The translations under genes and the position numbers were made by a program. DNA of 19,615 bases from NCBI GenBank assembly GCA_028698975.1, contig JAQVVK010000017.1:1-19615 (forward strand). The letters run 5' to 3'. The DNA is from Victivallaceae bacterium. GTDB taxonomy: Bacteria; Verrucomicrobiota; Lentisphaeria; Victivallales; Victivallaceae. Below are positions 1-7,786 of this stretch, one piece after another; position 1 is the stretch's first letter; each line of letters opens with the position of its first letter. The notes under the pieces were generated by a model. The model saw only the letters and a list, made by a program, of their open reading frames with translations. It ran no database searches and had not been told where the DNA came from.

Positions 1-1884
1 ACCCGCCACTCCTTTGCGGAAATCGACCCGCCACCACGGAAGATGCGTGCTGTGCACGTCAAGGAAACACGCCGTGGTGCCGATTTGTTTATGTATCGAC
101 TCCATGATCGGCCGGGCATACTTGGCGATCTTGCCCGGTGCCATTTCCTTGGAATCGGCCCACGCGTTGGCGGGTTTTCCGGAGGAATCGAGCAAAAGAT
201 CGTTTTCATTCCACAACGGTGAATCCGGGTAGAAGTCCTTGTAATTTTCGTGCAGAGCGATGCGCTGGCCGTTGGCTTTGGCCGTCGCCGCCGCGTCCGC
301 CAGAGAATCCAATCCGCCGCGCGAGGGCGACGGCGGCATCACCGACGGGTACTTGCGGTCAAACCCGGCGTTTTGCCAGCGGTGCATCAGCACGATGAGA
401 TCGTCCATGCCGTAAGCGTGCGCCGTGGCAAGGAGTTCGTTGAGTTCGTCAAAGTGGCCGTACCAGAATTCGACGATCACCGAGCCTGAAATCATCTTGC
501 GGTACGGCGACACCTGATTGGGAATGCCGGGCAGCACCTTGTCGAGAGAATCGGCAAGCGTGACGACCAGGCGTTCGCGCAAAGCCGGAGCTTTGCCGTC
601 AACCCGACTGTAAGATATACCCGGATATGGCGTAAGACCGGCGGAGCGAGTCCAATCCACATTGTACGAGTAAAAACGCTGTGTCGAGGGAATATACGCA
701 ATATCCCCGCCGAAACCGTAAAAAGCGATCGCATCGCCGTTGCGCATGGCCGTGTTGCCGGAGTCGGAGATTTTAAGCACGTTCTCCAGCCGGGGCGGGT
801 TGATCGCAAGAGCCGGCCCGCCCTGCTTCGCTTCGAGGTCGATGACAAGCGAACCGCCCGAAAGCGACAGTTTGACCGTCACCGGGAGTTCAGCTTTCGC
901 ATTTTTCCAAAGATATTCAAGTTTGACCCCGTCGGCGGAGCGAACCGCGTTTTTAAGCTGCCACGCGACCGGAACCCCGTCCATGGCAAACGGCCACTTC
1001 GCGCCGACCGTCAACGCCTGATCGCCGTTGACCGAGGCGGCAAGCGAACTAAGCCCCTGTGCGGCGTCCAAGGTATAAGCATAGTCCACACCGTCAAGAC
1101 GGTTGACCAGCTTGACCTGTCGGCCGTCAATGGCATACGACGGCTTGCCGCCGCGCAAAGGCGCGGCTTCACCGGGACGGCCGACCAGAAGCGAGAAATC
1201 CGCCGTTTTCTCCTGCGGCTCGACGATTTTAAGCGGCGGCAGTCCTTCGCGCACGACCAGATCATCGACGGCAAATTCAGGAATCGAACCTTCGTTTAGG
1301 TTGAGCCGCATAAATTCGACCCGGCTGATCTCGCCGAACTCATTAGGCGTCTCGTGGGCGATGAAATAATCCGCCCAAGTGCCGTTGCCGGAGGGATCCC
1401 CCTGCCCGTTTTGCTCGACCTCCCAAATCTTTTCATTGTCGGCGTTGAAGAAAGCCACGCGGAGCGTGCCGGTGGCAAATTGCGCCACAAAGCCGACTCC
1501 TTTGACCGGGCGGTCAAACCCGATCGACGCCGTCACCTGTTTTTCCCGGCCCGCACCCACCAGAGAGTGCGAACCCGACATAAAGTAGCCCGCACGCGAC
1601 TCGCGCTTGAGCCCCTTTACGGTAAAGGCGTTTTTGCCGAAGGCGCAGCGATCATTGTTTTCGAGCAAAGCGTCTTCGAAATCAAAAAGCCAGTAGTCGC
1701 CGTTTTGACCGAACTTGGCGATGGATACGTTGCCCAGTTCTCCGTCAACCTGATCGACCTTGCTTACCGCGATCGGGCGATTCTTCATCGTCTCCGGCGC
1801 GGCCGCCGTCTGGGCGGCCGCGAGGCCGGAGGCGATTATCACACCTCCGACCGCGGTTATAATGATGTTTCTTTTTATCGTCAT
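1..1884 (-). CDS. Large secreted protein, probable TIM-barrel glycoside-hydrolase-like (3' end outside window)
   Basis: The frame is open without a stop for 628 codons, from ATG at 1884 to the window edge. The N-terminus (MTIKRNIIIITAVGGVIIASGLAAA) is a clear Sec signal peptide with cleavage near LAAA-Q, so the product is exported. Residues about 50-205 look like a beta-sandwich module (DYWLFDFED near the start, FAVDDLVVREG at the end). The rest resembles a catalytic barrel, with FYGFGGDIAYIP, RIALHENYKDFYPDSP and CFLDVHSTHLPWW. These recall GH101/DUF5696-like proteins, but I cannot fix the family or substrate. The start follows the pseudopilin stop by 3 bp and no strong SD is visible, so translation is probably coupled to the pilin gene. 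It is the last visible gene of the regulator A-pseudopilin operon. The coding call is firm; the enzymatic call is tentative. Confidence 0.85.
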   Translation of the reverse strand, partial: MTIKRNIIITAVGGVIIASGLAAAQTAAAPETMKNRPIAVSKVDQVDGELGNVSIAKFGQNGDYWLFDFEDALLENNDRCAFGKNAFTVKGLKRESRAGYFMSGSHSLVGAGREKQVTASIGFDRPVKGVGFVAQFATGTLRVAFFNADNEKIWEVEQNGQGDPSGNGTWADYFIAHETPNEFGEISRVEFMRLNLNEGSIPEFAVDDLVVREGLPPLKIVEPQEKTADFSLLVGRPGEAAPLRGGKPSYAIDGRQVKLVNRLDGVDYAYTLDAAQGLSSLAASVNGDQALTVGAKWPFAMDGVPVAWQLKNAVRSADGVKLEYLWKNAKAELPVTVKLSLSGGSLVIDLEAKQGGPALAINPPRLENVLKISDSGNTAMRNGDAIAFYGFGGDIAYIPSTQRFYSYNVDWTRSAGLTPYPGISYSRVDGKAPALRERLVVTLADSLDKVLPGIPNQVSPYRKMISGSVIVEFWYGHFDELNELLATAHAYGMDDLIVLMHRWQNAGFDRKYPSVMPPSPSRGGLDSLADAAATAKANGQRIALHENYKDFYPDSPLWNENDLLLDSSGKPANAWADSKEMAPGKIAKYARPIMESIHKQIGTTACFLDVHSTHLPWWRVDFRKGVAG

Positions 1885-1887
1885 ATA

Positions 1888-2574
1888 TTACCAGCCCCAT
1901 TCATTGCCAAACCGGAGATCCGGATTGTCGCTCACGATGAGAATCTGCTTCTGGGTAAGCGCACCGACGTGACCGTCGACAAAGACGATGTTGCTGCTGT
2001 CTTTGTGTCTGGCCTGGCTGGTGTTGGCCGTACCGGTCTTCTCGCCCTTGGCACCATTGGCGTTGGCTACCACAGAACGCTCGTTGGCATTGTAGCCGGT
2101 GGCGCGGGAGAGGTTGGCGTCGGCAACCATGGCGTTGATCGTCGGGATCTTGATCGCCGAGAGACGCGGTCTCTGATCGCCGTGATCCTTGCTGTTAAGA
2201 TAGGAGTTTACACCGTAGGATACTACGATGTCACCATAAGTGGTGCCCATATCGTATTTATGATGGGCGGAGTTGGCCTGCGATCCGCAGGTGAACACCC
2301 CGGAGGTGACATAACTGCCGTCGAGCAGCAGCTGCACCCAGTTGACCATATCGCCATCGTCGGCGGATTTCTCCGCAATCGGCGCGCGGCCGTCTTTGTC
2401 ATTGTCGGCATACATCAGCATACCCAAACCGATCTGTTTAAGGTTACTGGTGCAACTGGCCTGACGGGCGCGTTCCCGGGCGGAGTTCAGTGCGGGCAGC
2501 AACATGGCGGCGAGAATTGCGATGATTGCAATGACCACCAGGAGCTCGATAAGCGTGAAGTGTTTTTTGTTCAT
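1888..2574 (-). CDS. Type II secretion/type IV pilin-like pseudopilin, H-X9-DG family
   Basis: 228 residues. The N-terminus is a class III prepilin signal: short basic leader MNKKH, then FTLIELLVVIAIIAILAAML as the hydrophobic helix, with the conserved Glu five residues after the cleavage site. The residue before the cleavage point is His5, not the usual Gly, a variation I associate with Lentisphaerota pseudopilins. The C-terminal part carries H190-X9-D200-G201, matching the prepilin-associated H-X9-DG domain common in Lentisphaerota, Planctomycetota and Verrucomicrobiota. Cys41 and Cys96 could form a disulfide. An AAAGGA-type SD precedes the ATG, and the gene starts 12 bp after regulator A. 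Such pseudopilins are very numerous in Victivallales and sit beside sugar-utilisation genes; their role is unknown. One guess is a surface or secretion scaffold for the downstream secreted protein. Confidence 0.93.
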   Translation of the reverse strand: MNKKHFTLIELLVVIAIIAILAAMLLPALNSARERARQASCTSNLKQIGLGMLMYADNDKDGRAPIAEKSADDGDMVNWVQLLLDGSYVTSGVFTCGSQANSAHHKYDMGTTYGDIVVSYGVNSYLNSKDHGDQRPRLSAIKIPTINAMVADANLSRATGYNANERSVVANANGAKGEKTGTANTSQARHKDSSNIVFVDGHVGALTQKQILIVSDNPDLRFGNEWGW

Positions 2575-2586
2575 GAGACAATCCTT

Positions 2587-3774
2587 TCATTTAGAGTTAA
2601 GGGAACTTTGGGTTTGGTCACTGTTTCTTCTATCCTTTACGGAATCCCGTAAAACCAATTTCGGCATGACCAGATAGTGGTCATTGCTTTTTTCAAAGGC
2701 GGCATCATAACTGCTGCCGGAGAAAAACCTTTCATAAAGACGCCGCCCGGCCACCCGGCCAATACTTTGAAAGTCATGCGCCACCGTGGAGAGAGGCACC
2801 GGAAGCCATTGGGCATAATCGATATTGTCGAAACCGACCAGCGAAAAATCTTCCGGCACGCGCAAATTAAGTTCGATCAAAATATTCATCACCGATACGG
2901 CAATAAAGTCGTTGCTGCAAAAGATCGCGTCGGGGCGGCGGGACTCCGGAAACGCCAGCAAACGCTCGATCCAGTTGCGAATAAAGGCATGTTTTCCGGA
3001 AGCATATCGCGCCGGCAGCAATGCTTCGTCGCCGGGAATCATGGCGAAGTATTCCCGACACGCCAGCAAACCGTTGGCGGCCAGCGCGGAAATCACTCCG
3101 GCATAGCGTTCGGCCAGACTGCTCATGGTCGGCTCCGGCGAGATATAAGCGATACGCTTGTGTCCACAGGCGGCCAGATGGTCGATCACCATACGAGCAC
3201 CGGCCTGATTGTCGGTGGCGACGAAACACCCCGAGAAACCGGGTTGTGCATTGTCAAGGATCACCAGCGGCACCCCGGCGGCCTGAAGTTTGGAGATCCT
3301 CCGCTGCACCGAGGCGATCGGGCTGGGCCAAATGATGTATCCGATCCCGGACTCGTGATTTTGAAAGATGCGGTCAAACTCGTCGCTGCTGCGATAAAAT
3401 GCGATGCCGGTCTGGATCGAACGCGCCGACAATTCGTCAAAAACGCCTTGGATTATGCCGTTGCCGGCAAACGGCTGCGAATAAATTTCGCCCGGCCACA
3501 CGCAGCGTACCACCGTCGAATTTTCTTTGACGCCGCCCGAACTTACCTCGCGCCGGCAGACAAAGGTGCCGCGTCCCGGTATCCGCTTAATCAAGTTTTC
3601 ACGGATCAATTCGGCCAGGCCGCGACTTACCGTCATACGGCTGACGTTGAATTCACTTACCAACTCAAGCTCGGTGGGAAGCTGACTGCCAAGCGAATAG
3701 CTGCCGTCCTCGATACGGCATCTGATGGTGTCTTCCACCATCTGATAGGCTTTTTGCCCTTCTTTATGTTCCAT
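2587..3774 (-). CDS. GntR-LacI hybrid transcriptional regulator, copy A
   Basis: 395 residues. Residues about 8-75 form a GntR winged helix-turn-helix (LPTELELVSEFNVSRMTVSR, then wing IPGRGTFV). Residues about 85-375 form a LacI/periplasmic-binding-protein-like effector domain, with GVPLVILDN, RRPDAIFCSNDFIAVSV and VPEDFSLVGFDNI. This is the architecture of AraR of Bacillus subtilis, a sugar-responsive repressor; the ligand here is unknown. The ATG at 3774 has a GAGG SD 7 nt upstream. A near-consensus promoter overlapped by inverted repeats suggests autorepression. It is the first gene of an operon with the pseudopilin and secreted protein, so it probably controls them in response to a carbohydrate. 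It is about 88-90% identical by eye to copy B. Confidence 0.93.
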   Translation of the reverse strand: MEHKEGQKAYQMVEDTIRCRIEDGSYSLGSQLPTELELVSEFNVSRMTVSRGLAELIRENLIKRIPGRGTFVCRREVSSGGVKENSTVVRCVWPGEIYSQPFAGNGIIQGVFDELSARSIQTGIAFYRSSDEFDRIFQNHESGIGYIIWPSPIASVQRRISKLQAAGVPLVILDNAQPGFSGCFVATDNQAGARMVIDHLAACGHKRIAYISPEPTMSSLAERYAGVISALAANGLLACREYFAMIPGDEALLPARYASGKHAFIRNWIERLLAFPESRRPDAIFCSNDFIAVSVMNILIELNLRVPEDFSLVGFDNIDYAQWLPVPLSTVAHDFQSIGRVAGRRLYERFFSGSSYDAAFEKSNDHYLVMPKLVLRDSVKDRRNSDQTQSSLNSK

Positions 3775-3788
3775 CGGTAACCCTCGCT

Positions 3789-3838
3789 ATTGTCTATTCG
3801 TTTGTCTATACATATTATACCAAACAATAAGACAAACG
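3789..3838. promoter_or_regulatory. Candidate autoregulatory operator of regulator A
   Basis: A perfect 9-bp inverted repeat, CGTTTGTCT (3799-3807) and AGACAAACG (3830-3838), flanks the -10, with half-site starts about 30 bp apart. A second, weaker half-site, ATTGTCT, lies at 3789-3795. One arm touches the -35 and the other covers the predicted start, as expected for repressor dimers blocking or looping the promoter. The related arms recur at the copy B promoter. Confidence 0.65.
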
Positions 3839-3842
3839 TCAA
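3814..3842 (-). promoter_or_regulatory. Sigma-70 promoter of regulator A operon
   Basis: Minus strand shows -35 TTGACG (3837-3842), a 17-bp spacer and a perfect -10 TATAAT (3814-3819). Predicted start is near 3807, about 33 nt before the ATG. The sequence upstream (3843-3900) is very AT-rich and could act as an UP element. Confidence 0.8.
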
Positions 3843-3946
3843 GAGATAAATACAAAAAAAACAGGAAGTTTTATTAATTTATAAAAACTACGTTCAAAAA
3901 GTTGACCGTATTTGAGCTTAAAGCGGTATATTTAGTCCAATAACAC

Positions 3947-3995
3947 AAAAAAAGTCAGCCGGACATGTTGGCCAAATGTCAACATATCCGGCTGA
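3947..3995 (-). terminator. Rho-independent terminator of regulator B
   Basis: CAGCCGGA (3956-3963) pairs with TCCGGCTG (3987-3994); after one mismatch, ATGTTG (3965-3970) pairs with CAACAT (3980-3985), leaving a 9-nt loop. On the minus strand the stem is followed by seven T (complement of A at 3947-3953). It lies 36 bp past the regulator B stop, so copy B is probably transcribed alone. The rest of the gap (3843-3946) is AT-rich with no gene. Confidence 0.92.
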
Positions 3996-4030
3996 TAACA
4001 GCAAGACAAAAACCTATACAAATCGGACTA

Positions 4031-5209
4031 TCATAAAACGCCGCCGGCAGCGACTTGTTTTCTCCTGTCCATTACCGAATCGCGTAAAATCAATTTCGGC
4101 ATGACCAGATAGCGGTCATTGCTTTTTTCAACCAAAGAGCCATAACCGCCGCCGGAGAAAAAGCGTTCATAAAGACGCCGCCCGGCCACCCGGCCAATAT
4201 TTTGAAAGTCATGCGCCACCGTGGTAAGCGGCACCGGAAGAAGCTGGGCGTAATCAATATTGTCGAAACCCACCAGCGAAAAATCCTCCGGCACACGCAA
4301 ATTAAGCTCGATCAGGATATTCATCACCGATACGGCAATAAAGTCATTGCTGCAAAAGATCGCGTCGGGGCGACGGGACTCCGGATACGCCAGCAAACGC
4401 TCGATCCAGCCGCGAATAAAGGCGTGCTGCCCGGAAGCGTACCGGTCGGGCAGTATCTCGTCGCAACAAGGGATTATGCCGAAATATTCCCGGCACGCCA
4501 GCAAACCGTTGGCCGCAAACGCGGAAATCACTCCGGCACAGCGTTCGGCCAGACTGCTCATGCTCGGCTCCGGCGAAATGTAAGCGATACGCTTGTGCCC
4601 GCAGGCGACCAGATGATCGATCACCATACGCGCCCCGGCCTGATTGTCGGTGGCGACGAAACAACCCGAGAAACCGGGTTGCACATTGTCAAGGATCACC
4701 AGCGGCACCCCCGCGGCTTGGAGTTTGGAGATCCTCCGCTGCACCGAGGCGATCGGGCTGGGCCAAACGATGTATCCAACCCCGGACTCGTGATTTTGAA
4801 AGATGCGGTCAAACTCCTCGCCGTTGCGGTAAAATGCGATGCCGGTCTGGATCGAACGCGCCGACAATTCGTCAAAAACGCCCTGGATTATGCCGTTGCC
4901 GGCAAACGGCTGCGAATATATTTCGCCCGGCCACACGCAGCGCACCACCGTCGAATTTTCTTTGACGTCGCCCGAACTTATCTCGCGCCGGCAGACAAAG
5001 GTGCCGCGCCCCGGTATCCGCTTAATCAAGTTTTCACGGATCAATTCGGCCAAGCCGTGACTTACCGTCATACGGCTGACGTTGAATTCACTCACCAACT
5101 CAAGCTCGGTGGGAAGCCGACTGCCAAGCGAATAGCTGCCGTCTTCGATCCGGCGTCTGATGGTGTCTTCCACCACCTGATAGGCTTTTTGCCCTTCTTT
5201 GTACTCCAA
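4031..5209 (-). CDS. GntR-LacI hybrid transcriptional regulator, copy B
   Basis: 392 residues, paralogue of copy A with the same layout: GntR winged helix at about 8-75, LacI-like effector domain at about 85-375. In the DNA-binding domain only five residues differ: H3Y, M12V, C19R, Q31R and R51H. Position 51 follows the recognition-helix sequence VSRMTVS, so DNA preference may have shifted. The effector domain differs most around the MIPGDEALLPA segment (IIPCCDEILPD here) and at the C-terminus. The start codon appears to be TTG at 5209, aligned with copy A's ATG and with the same GAGG SD 7 nt upstream, which may lower expression. It has its own promoter and terminator and no co-transcribed target gene. 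The ligand is unknown, probably a sugar. Confidence 0.92.
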   Translation of the reverse strand: MEYKEGQKAYQVVEDTIRRRIEDGSYSLGSRLPTELELVSEFNVSRMTVSHGLAELIRENLIKRIPGRGTFVCRREISSGDVKENSTVVRCVWPGEIYSQPFAGNGIIQGVFDELSARSIQTGIAFYRNGEEFDRIFQNHESGVGYIVWPSPIASVQRRISKLQAAGVPLVILDNVQPGFSGCFVATDNQAGARMVIDHLVACGHKRIAYISPEPSMSSLAERCAGVISAFAANGLLACREYFGIIPCCDEILPDRYASGQHAFIRGWIERLLAYPESRRPDAIFCSNDFIAVSVMNILIELNLRVPEDFSLVGFDNIDYAQLLPVPLTTVAHDFQNIGRVAGRRLYERFFSGGGYGSLVEKSNDRYLVMPKLILRDSVMDRRKQVAAGGVL

Positions 5210-5227
5210 CGGTAAGCCTCCGCGATC

Positions 5228-5280
5228 CTTTGTCTATTAATATATTTTATATACTATACAAAGAACCAGACAAAGTTCAA
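5228..5280 (-). promoter_or_regulatory. Promoter and candidate operator of regulator B
   Basis: Minus strand -35 TTGAAC (5275-5280), 16-bp spacer, -10 TATAGT (5253-5258); weaker than the copy A promoter. Inverted repeat CTTTGTCT (5228-5235) and AGACAAAG (5268-5275) flanks it, with an extra ACAAAG at 5258-5263. Half-site starts are 40 bp apart, compared with about 30 bp (strong pair) or 41 bp (weak pair) at copy A. Confidence 0.65.
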
Positions 5281-5309
5281 GAGATCATAAACAAAATTCC
5301 CGGAATTGT

Positions 5310-5350
5310 AAAAAAAAACCGGCGGTGTAGACTTTTGCCAGCACCGCCGG
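5310..5350 (-). terminator. Rho-independent terminator of the decarboxylase operon
   Basis: A perfect 9-bp GC-rich stem, CCGGCGGTG (5319-5327) with CACCGCCGG (5342-5350), 14-nt loop, followed on the minus strand by nine T (complement of A at 5310-5318). It sits 124 bp after the adiA stop. The stretch 5351-5474 is an untranslated tail in which I see no gene. It insulates the operon from regulator B. Confidence 0.95.
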
Positions 5351-5474
5351 AATGTTTTCAATTTAAGAATAAAAGGACTTCCGCCGACAGACAGTTTTCA
5401 GACAAGCAAGATGCTCATATAATGGCAGTAGCCGGCGCAAAAGCGTCAAACCGTCGCCAAGCGGAAGTCATAAC

Positions 5475-7769
5475 TCATTTCTCCCGCACGCACATCACGC
5501 AATAACGGCCGTTTTCAACCGTACTGCCCTCGGTGACGTGTTCAAACCCCGGAAATTCCCGGTCCCACGCCTCCAGCGCATGCAGATAACCGATCTGCGG
5601 ACAATCGTCCGTGCCGAACCTCTCGCCCGACATCAACATCGGTATGCCGGGAGGATACGGTATGATCGAATTTGCGGTCACCCGACCGGCCAGCTTGTCG
5701 GACGGCACCGTCTCGACCTCGTCGCGCACGATCGCCAGAAACGCATCGTGCGGCGTCATCGCCATTTCAGGCAGATCGGCAAACGCCGCGTCAAGTTTTT
5801 CACCCGGCTTGTGCTCACGGATGTATTCAAACATGCGGTCGCCAAGATCACGGATGCCTTTTTCTCCGTAGGCGGCGGGATATGCCTTGGCCAGCCCCGG
5901 AAGCACTTCGGAAACCGGCGCGTTGCGATCGTAGAACTCCTTGAATTTAAGCAGTTCGTTGATGAGCGTGCACCACTTCCCGCGGGTGATACCCATCGAA
6001 AAGAGAAACATTAACTGGAAATCGGTGGTACGGGTCGGCACTATGCCCCGGTCATAGATGTAACTCGACACCAGCGCGGACGGCACCCCGGTCTTGAGCA
6101 GATTGCCGTCATCGCCCATACCGGGGCCAAGTATGCTTACCTTGATCGGGTCAAGCAGCACCCAGTTGTCTTCCAGATCCTTGAACCCGTGCCAGTTGTC
6201 GCCGGGGGCGAGCCGCCATACCGATTGTTCGCGGGTGAGCAGTTCGCGCGGAGCGTCGGCAAAGTCATAGATTTTGCCGGATCGGGGGCATGTGACCTTG
6301 TCCGGGTTCCACGGCTTGAAAAACCAGCTGCCCTTATCGGTGAACTCGCGGTAGAGACGCGCCATCGCCTGCCGGAAATCGACCGCGTCGTCGATCACCT
6401 CCTGAGTAAGCGACTTGCCGCATTCGTCCATCATCTTGACCGAAATGTCGTTGGATACGCAAATCGCATACAGCGGCGATGTGGTGGCATGCAGCATGTA
6501 GGATTGGTTCATGCGCTCAAAAAGAATAGGCCGCCGGCCGTTTCGCACATGAATATACGACGCCTGCGACAGGGCGTTGAGCAGTTTGTGGGTCGAATGC
6601 GTGGCAAAGACCGTCGGCCCCTTGTGGCTCGACGGCGAACCGCGCATGGCGTAATGATCCTTGTAGAGCGGATTAAACCTGGCATAACCGTACCACGCCT
6701 CGTCCATGTGGATGCGGTCGGAGGATTTCTCAAGTTCGCCCTCGACCTTGGCCGAATTGTAACACACCCCGTCATAGGTGCAGTTGGTGACCACCGCGTA
6801 GGAGAGCGGCCCCTTGGGTGTGACGTGATCGACCTTGACGTTGCCCAGCTTACGGCACACCGCCTCCGGCGACATTTCGCGCCGCAAAATCGGCCCGATG
6901 ATGCCGTAACGGTTGCGGGTCGGCAGCATATAGAGCGGCACCGCGCCGGTCAGGATAAGCCCCTGCTCGATCGATTTATGACAGTTGCGGTCGCAAAGCA
7001 CCGGTTCGCGTTCGGCGATACAGGCCTGCATAACGGTGCGGTTCGAGCCGCTCGTGCCCACCACCACCGAATAAGAACGGTCTGCGCCAAACACCTTTGC
7101 CGCCATCTTCTCGCTCTCGCCAAAAGCCCCGGAGTGGTCGAGCAGCGACCCGATGCTTGACCGCTCGATACCGGTGTCGGTGCGGAAAAGGTTCTCGCCG
7201 TAAAAGTCGTAAAACTTCTTACCGGCCGGCGACTTGGTGAATCCGCGTCCGCCCTGGTGACCGGGAGCGGCCCACGAATATTCGTGATTGGATTCATTGT
7301 ATTCCCACACCGCCCGCATCAGCGGCGGGAAAAGTTCTTCGCGGAAGCGGGCGATCGCGCTTTCAATGCGTCCGGCGATGAACATCGGGCTGTCCTCAAA
7401 AATCCATACAAATTCATCGGCCAGCTTCATGAGTTCATCCGACAACGCCTCCGCCGTATCGGCCCGGTCGGCCAACAGGAAAACCGGTACCGACGACTGT
7501 CTTTCATCAATGCGGCGCAACAATTTACGACCGGCCGACTCCTCGGCGTTGTTGAGCTTCATGTCGGTGGAAAGCAAAATGGCGTCGAAATCCATATCGT
7601 TTTCGATCATGGGGCGCGCCTCCGCATACGACGGAGCATGCACCGTCACCACGCCGCGCTCGGCAAGTTCATCGGCCAATGCCTCAAGCGCGCCGCATAT
7701 GACTTCGCTGTTTTCCACCGAATCATCCGCGATCATCAACACTCTTCTTGTTGCAATATCTTTCATCAT
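5475..7769 (-). CDS. adiA: Biodegradative arginine decarboxylase (AdiA type)
   Basis: 764 residues; E. coli AdiA is about 755 and the resemblance runs end to end. It converts L-arginine to agmatine and CO2 in the cytoplasm, consuming a proton. Residues 1-130 form the receiver-like wing domain of this fold-type I family (VPVFLLADR; DEFVWIFEDSPMFIAGR). The PLP core has EYSWAAPGHQGG, GENLFRTDTGIERSSIGSLL, VGTSGSNRT, DRNCHKS, D356 in HMDEAWYGYARF, and the Schiff-base Lys395 in ATHSTHKLLNALSQASY, a motif matching AdiA rather than CadA. The C-terminal domain includes SIIPYPPGIPMLMSGE. Two ATGs in a row (7769 and 7766) both fit the AGGAGG SD. It starts 17 bp after the ArcD-like antiporter, which probably exchanges arginine for agmatine. 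It is the last gene of the operon. The specificity call rests on remembered similarity. Confidence 0.93.
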   Translation of the reverse strand: MMKDIATRRVLMIADDSVENSEVICGALEALADELAERGVVTVHAPSYAEARPMIENDMDFDAILLSTDMKLNNAEESAGRKLLRRIDERQSSVPVFLLADRADTAEALSDELMKLADEFVWIFEDSPMFIAGRIESAIARFREELFPPLMRAVWEYNESNHEYSWAAPGHQGGRGFTKSPAGKKFYDFYGENLFRTDTGIERSSIGSLLDHSGAFGESEKMAAKVFGADRSYSVVVGTSGSNRTVMQACIAEREPVLCDRNCHKSIEQGLILTGAVPLYMLPTRNRYGIIGPILRREMSPEAVCRKLGNVKVDHVTPKGPLSYAVVTNCTYDGVCYNSAKVEGELEKSSDRIHMDEAWYGYARFNPLYKDHYAMRGSPSSHKGPTVFATHSTHKLLNALSQASYIHVRNGRRPILFERMNQSYMLHATTSPLYAICVSNDISVKMMDECGKSLTQEVIDDAVDFRQAMARLYREFTDKGSWFFKPWNPDKVTCPRSGKIYDFADAPRELLTREQSVWRLAPGDNWHGFKDLEDNWVLLDPIKVSILGPGMGDDGNLLKTGVPSALVSSYIYDRGIVPTRTTDFQLMFLFSMGITRGKWCTLINELLKFKEFYDRNAPVSEVLPGLAKAYPAAYGEKGIRDLGDRMFEYIREHKPGEKLDAAFADLPEMAMTPHDAFLAIVRDEVETVPSDKLAGRVTANSIIPYPPGIPMLMSGERFGTDDCPQIGYLHALEAWDREFPGFEHVTEGSTVENGRYCVMCVREK

Positions 7770-7786
7770 AAACTCCTCCTCAATCG

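Larger units (their letters stand above)
2587..5280 (-). repeat. Tandem duplication of regulator gene plus promoter/operator
   Basis: Two units of about 1.25 kb (2587-3842 and 4031-5280) match along the whole regulator coding sequence and into the promoter region, including the GGTAA stretch before the start, the TTTGTCT half-sites and the TCAAGAGAT just beyond the -35. Protein identity is about 88-90% by eye, with differences concentrated in the last third. They are separated by a 188-bp AT-rich gap holding copy B's terminator. Downstream sequences differ: copy A runs into the pseudopilin, copy B into a terminator. Confidence 0.9.

Noticed and set aside
1354..2652. 432-codon plus-strand open frame
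   Set aside because: It lies antisense to the secreted protein and pseudopilin, both with clear family or signal features. The translation has no recognisable domain; such long antisense frames are common in GC-rich genes.
3901..3935. Plus-strand promoter-like pair TTGACC / TATATT
   Set aside because: The spacer is 19 bp, and nothing on the plus strand follows except the antisense of regulator B.
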